The position numbers and the translations under genes are program-made. The notes under the pieces are model-generated. The model saw nothing but the letters and a program-made list of their open reading frames with translations. It did not search any database and had not been told where the DNA came from. Positions 61,761-64,000 of a stretch of 64,000 nucleotides of DNA are shown piece by piece. Where the stretch lies: positions 248,001-312,000 of the forward strand of contig NZ_JAROCB010000004.1 of assembly GCF_030433675.1 (NCBI RefSeq), in the 5' to 3' direction. How positions within the stretch are numbered: the first letter of the stretch is position 1; every line of letters starts with the position of its first letter. The DNA comes from Leifsonia virtsii (GTDB lineage: Bacteria > Actinomycetota > Actinomycetes > Actinomycetales > Microbacteriaceae).

Positions 61761-63080
61761 GTGTCCGAAACCGCACCCACCCGCGAGCGCACGCTCAGCG
61801 AACAGACGAACGACGCGTCCTTCGACGACATCTGGGACGAGCTGAAGTGGCGGGGGCTCGTCCACGTCTCCACCGACGAGTCCGCGCTGAAGGAGATCCT
61901 GTCGGGCGGCCCGATCACGTACTACTGCGGTTTCGACCCGACGGCGTCCAGCCTCCACCTCGGCAACCTGGTGCAGCTGCTCACGATGCGCCGCCTCCAG
62001 CTCGCCGGGCACCGCCCGCTCGGGCTCGTCGGCGGGTCCACCGGGCTCATCGGCGACCCGCGCCCCTCCGCGGAGCGCACGCTGAACACGAAGGAGACCG
62101 TCGCCGAGTGGGTGCGCTCGCTGCAGGCGCAGGTCACCCGCTTCCTCTCCGACGAGGGCGACAACGCCGTGCGCCTGGTGAACAACCTCGACTGGACCGC
62201 TCCGCTGTCGGCGATCGACTTCCTGCGCGAGATCGGCAAGCACTTCCGTGTCGGCACCATGCTGAAGAAGGACGCCGTCGCCGCGCGCCTGAACTCCGAC
62301 GAGGGCATCTCGTACACCGAGTTCAGCTACCAGATCCTGCAGGGCATGGACTTCCTGGAGCTCTACCGCCAGTACGGCTGCGTGCTGCAGACCGGCGGCA
62401 GCGACCAGTGGGGCAACCTGACCAGCGGCACCGAGCTCATCCGCAAGGTGGAGGGCGCCCACGTGCACGCCATCGGGACGCCGCTGATCACGAACAGCGA
62501 CGGCACCAAGTTCGGCAAGAGCGAGGGCAACGCCGTGTGGCTCGACCCGACCATGACGACGCCGTACGCGATGTACCAGTTCTGGCTCAACACCGACGAC
62601 GCCGACGTGATCGACCGGCTCAAGGTCTTCACGTTCCTGTCGCGCGCCGAGATCGAGGAGTACGCGCAGAAGGTCGCCGACGAGCCGTTCAAGCGGGAGG
62701 CGCAGCGCAGGCTCGCGTTCGAGGTCACGTCCCTGGTGCACGGTGCGGCGGCGACGGAGGCGGCGATCGCGGCCTCCCAGGCGCTGTTCGGCCAGGGCGA
62801 GCTGTCCGAGCTGGATGCGACGACGCTCGAGGCCGCCCTGCGGGAGCTGCCCAACACGACCACGACCGAGCCGTCGTCGACCGTCGCCCAGGCGCTGGTC
62901 GACACCGGGCTCACGGCGAGCCTCGGCGAGGCACGCCGCGCGGTGGCCCAGGGCGGCGTCTACGTGAACAACGCGAAGGTGGAGGACGCGGAGCGGACCA
63001 TCGGCTCCGACGTGCTTCCGGGCGACATGGTCGTGCTCCGGCGCGGCAAGAAGACGCTCGCGGGTGTCTTCGTCGCGTGA
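61761..63080 (+). CDS. tyrS: Tyrosyl-tRNA synthetase
   Basis: A 439-residue class I synthetase of the TyrRS type 1 (bacterial) group. HIGH-like motif CGFDPTASSLHLGNLVQLL near 55-70, tyrosine pocket with SYQILQGMDFLEL near 190 and QTGGSDQWGNLTSG near 212, KMSKS-like loop KFGKSEGNAVW near 253, and C-terminal S4 domain about 370-435 (DTGLTASLGEARRAVAQGGVYVNNAKV). It begins a short plus-strand run with a 51-codon gene and tlyA. Confidence 0.97.
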   Translation: MSETAPTRERTLSEQTNDASFDDIWDELKWRGLVHVSTDESALKEILSGGPITYYCGFDPTASSLHLGNLVQLLTMRRLQLAGHRPLGLVGGSTGLIGDPRPSAERTLNTKETVAEWVRSLQAQVTRFLSDEGDNAVRLVNNLDWTAPLSAIDFLREIGKHFRVGTMLKKDAVAARLNSDEGISYTEFSYQILQGMDFLELYRQYGCVLQTGGSDQWGNLTSGTELIRKVEGAHVHAIGTPLITNSDGTKFGKSEGNAVWLDPTMTTPYAMYQFWLNTDDADVIDRLKVFTFLSRAEIEEYAQKVADEPFKREAQRRLAFEVTSLVHGAAATEAAIAASQALFGQGELSELDATTLEAALRELPNTTTTEPSSTVAQALVDTGLTASLGEARRAVAQGGVYVNNAKVEDAERTIGSDVLPGDMVVLRRGKKTLAGVFVA

Positions 63081-63090
63081 CCCTCTGACG

Positions 63091-63096
63091 TACGGT
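63091..63096 (+). promoter_or_regulatory. -10 box before the 51-codon gene/tlyA
   Basis: TACGGT ends 6 bases before ATG 63103, giving a leaderless transcript separate from tyrS. Confidence 0.55.
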
Positions 63097-63102
63097 TGAC
63101 CC

Positions 63103-63258
63103 ATGTCGGATGAGCAGCAGCCGGTTCCAGACGGCCTCGTCGACCGCCTGGACGTGATCGAGGAGCAGCCGCTGGCCGCGCGCGCGGAAGCGTACGCGCA
63201 GCTGCACGAGCAGCTCCACCGCACGCTGGAGGGCGACGACGAGCATGGCCGGGGCTGA
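63103..63258 (+). CDS. 51-residue helical protein between tyrS and tlyA
   Basis: A small acidic, largely helical protein (GLVDRLDVIEEQPLAARAEAYAQLHEQLHRTLEGDD). Small ORFs of this kind recur at the tyrS-tlyA junction in actinobacteria; function unknown. Its last 14 bases overlap the tlyA start, so [11 protein letters not shown] is coupled, and a leaderless -10 box lies upstream. Confidence 0.72.
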   Translation: MSDEQQPVPDGLVDRLDVIEEQPLAARAEAYAQLHEQLHRTLEGDDEHGRG

Positions 63259-64000
63259 CCGCCGGCTGGACGTGGCCCTCGCCGAGCGCGGCCTCGCCCG
63301 GTCGCGCTCCCACGCGGCGACCCTGATCGCCGAGGGACTGGTGACGGTGGACGGCCGCCCCGAGACGCGCGCCGCCGCCAAGGTGGGCGACGCGCAGGAG
63401 GTGCGGGTCGCCGGCGCGGACCACTACGTCAGCCGCGGCGCGCACAAGCTGATCGCGGCGCTCGACGCATTCGGCATCGATCCGTCCGGCCGAGTGGCGC
63501 TCGACGCGGGAGCATCCACCGGTGGCTTCAGCCAGGTGCTCCTCGAGCGCGGGGCCGCGCGCGTGATCGCCGTCGACGTCGGGCACGGCCAGCTGTCGCC
63601 CGCGCTGCGCGGCGAGGAGCGCCTGGAGTCGTACGAGGGCGTCAACGTCCGCTCGCTCAGCCCCGACGTGCTCGCGGGTCTCACCGGCGACGACGTTCGG
63701 CCGGAGCTCGTCGTGGCCGACCTCTCATTCATCTCGCTCACCCAGGTGCTGCAGGCCCTGGTAGCCACCGCCGTGCGCGGCGCCGACTTCGTGCTGCTGA
63801 TCAAGCCGCAGTTCGAGGTGGGCAGGCAGGGCATCCGGGAGGGCGTCGTCCGGGATGCGGGACTGCGCGCCGACGCCATCTCCGACGTGCTCTGGGCCGC
63901 GCACGACGCGGGTCTCGGAACGGCCGGACTGATCGCCTCCCCGATCGCCGGCGGCCACGGCAACCACGAGTACCTCGCCTGGTTCCGGGCCGGTGCGCAG
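63245..64000 (+). CDS. tlyA: TlyA-family rRNA 2'-O-methyltransferase, 3' end outside window
   Basis: 252 codons visible, nearly the whole 265-275-residue protein. Residues 6-65 form the S4 domain (RRLDVALAERGLARSRSHAATLIAEGLVTVDG); the methyltransferase domain has VSRGAHKLIAALDAF near 61 (catalytic Lys), SAM motif LDAGASTGGFSQVLLERGA near 88, LVVADLSFISL near 157 (Asp) and LLIKPQFEVGRQG near 183 (Lys). Mycobacterial TlyA methylates 16S and 23S rRNA and confers capreomycin/viomycin sensitivity. Confidence 0.95.
   Translation, partial: MAGADRRLDVALAERGLARSRSHAATLIAEGLVTVDGRPETRAAAKVGDAQEVRVAGADHYVSRGAHKLIAALDAFGIDPSGRVALDAGASTGGFSQVLLERGAARVIAVDVGHGQLSPALRGEERLESYEGVNVRSLSPDVLAGLTGDDVRPELVVADLSFISLTQVLQALVATAVRGADFVLLIKPQFEVGRQGIREGVVRDAGLRADAISDVLWAAHDAGLGTAGLIASPIAGGHGNHEYLAWFRAGAQ

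Overview
The window is high-GC DNA with the hallmarks of an actinobacterium: many GTG starts, start codons placed 6-8 bases after a TANNNT box (leaderless transcripts), a fused 2-oxoglutarate decarboxylase of the Kgd type, a GuaB1-type enzyme, DUF1844 next to infC, and a tyrS/small gene/tlyA block. Overall gene content suggests the family Microbacteriaceae (Leifsonia-like); phylum is secure, family is inference. I see no tRNA, rRNA, CRISPR array, insertion sequence, integrase or phage structural gene. The window is a chromosomal mix of housekeeping operons and small regulated modules.

Layout. 1-3.7 kb: kgd (cut by the window edge) divergent from guaB1. 3.7-9 kb: a TetR-controlled MFS exporter with two matching 20-bp operators, a septum-formation-like membrane protein and two overlapping CNNM/CorC-type transporters. 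9-16 kb: a VOC protein, an old yellow enzyme, a HAD hydrolase, NAD(P)HX dehydratase, a GT87-like mannosyltransferase, a thiamine-binding protein and an MFS transporter. 16.2-20.6 kb: a 1448-residue secreted protein ending in seven repeats of exactly 354 bp, convergent with a three-gene signalling operon (histidine kinase, degenerate kinase-like membrane protein, LuxR-type regulator). 23.7-29 kb: metX and metY (acyl-homoserine route to homocysteine/methionine), an SDR and two potassium-channel-like proteins. 28.8-34.2 kb: a nucleotidyltransferase/MFS pair, phosphoribosyltransferase, ung, GNAT, an EXPERA protein and an SMR transporter.

34.3-38.1 kb: a leaderless excisionase-type HTH gene plus alpha/beta hydrolase lying between two 79-bp direct repeats (one mismatch), followed by a GntR(YtrA-like)-ABC transporter operon. 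38.1-44.4 kb: another hydrolase, an amidase, a PLP decarboxylase, a gamma-glutamyltransferase-family protein and DUF1844. 44.4-46 kb: infC-rpmI-rplT, with infC starting at ATC. 46-48.8 kb: an aldo/keto reductase/TetR divergent pair, a His/Asp-rich secreted peptide gene and a SpoU methyltransferase. 49-52.5 kb: pheST. 52.7-59.6 kb: argCJBDFH, preceded by an unreported-looking 28-codon arginine-rich leader ORF with 10 Arg codons and a following stem, which suggests [18 protein letters not shown] control of arginine synthesis; argG and argR are absent from the cluster. 59.6-64 kb: a 40-residue membrane peptide, mpg, a SatD-like regulator operon with a three-site operator array of 29-bp period, tyrS, a 51-residue protein and tlyA (cut by the window edge).

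The best candidates for something undescribed are the arginine leader (52659-52845), the repeat-bounded HTH/hydrolase cassette (34356-35902), the SatD operator array (61641-61718), and the perfectly periodic secreted repeat protein with its neighbouring two-sensor signalling operon (16-23.7 kb).
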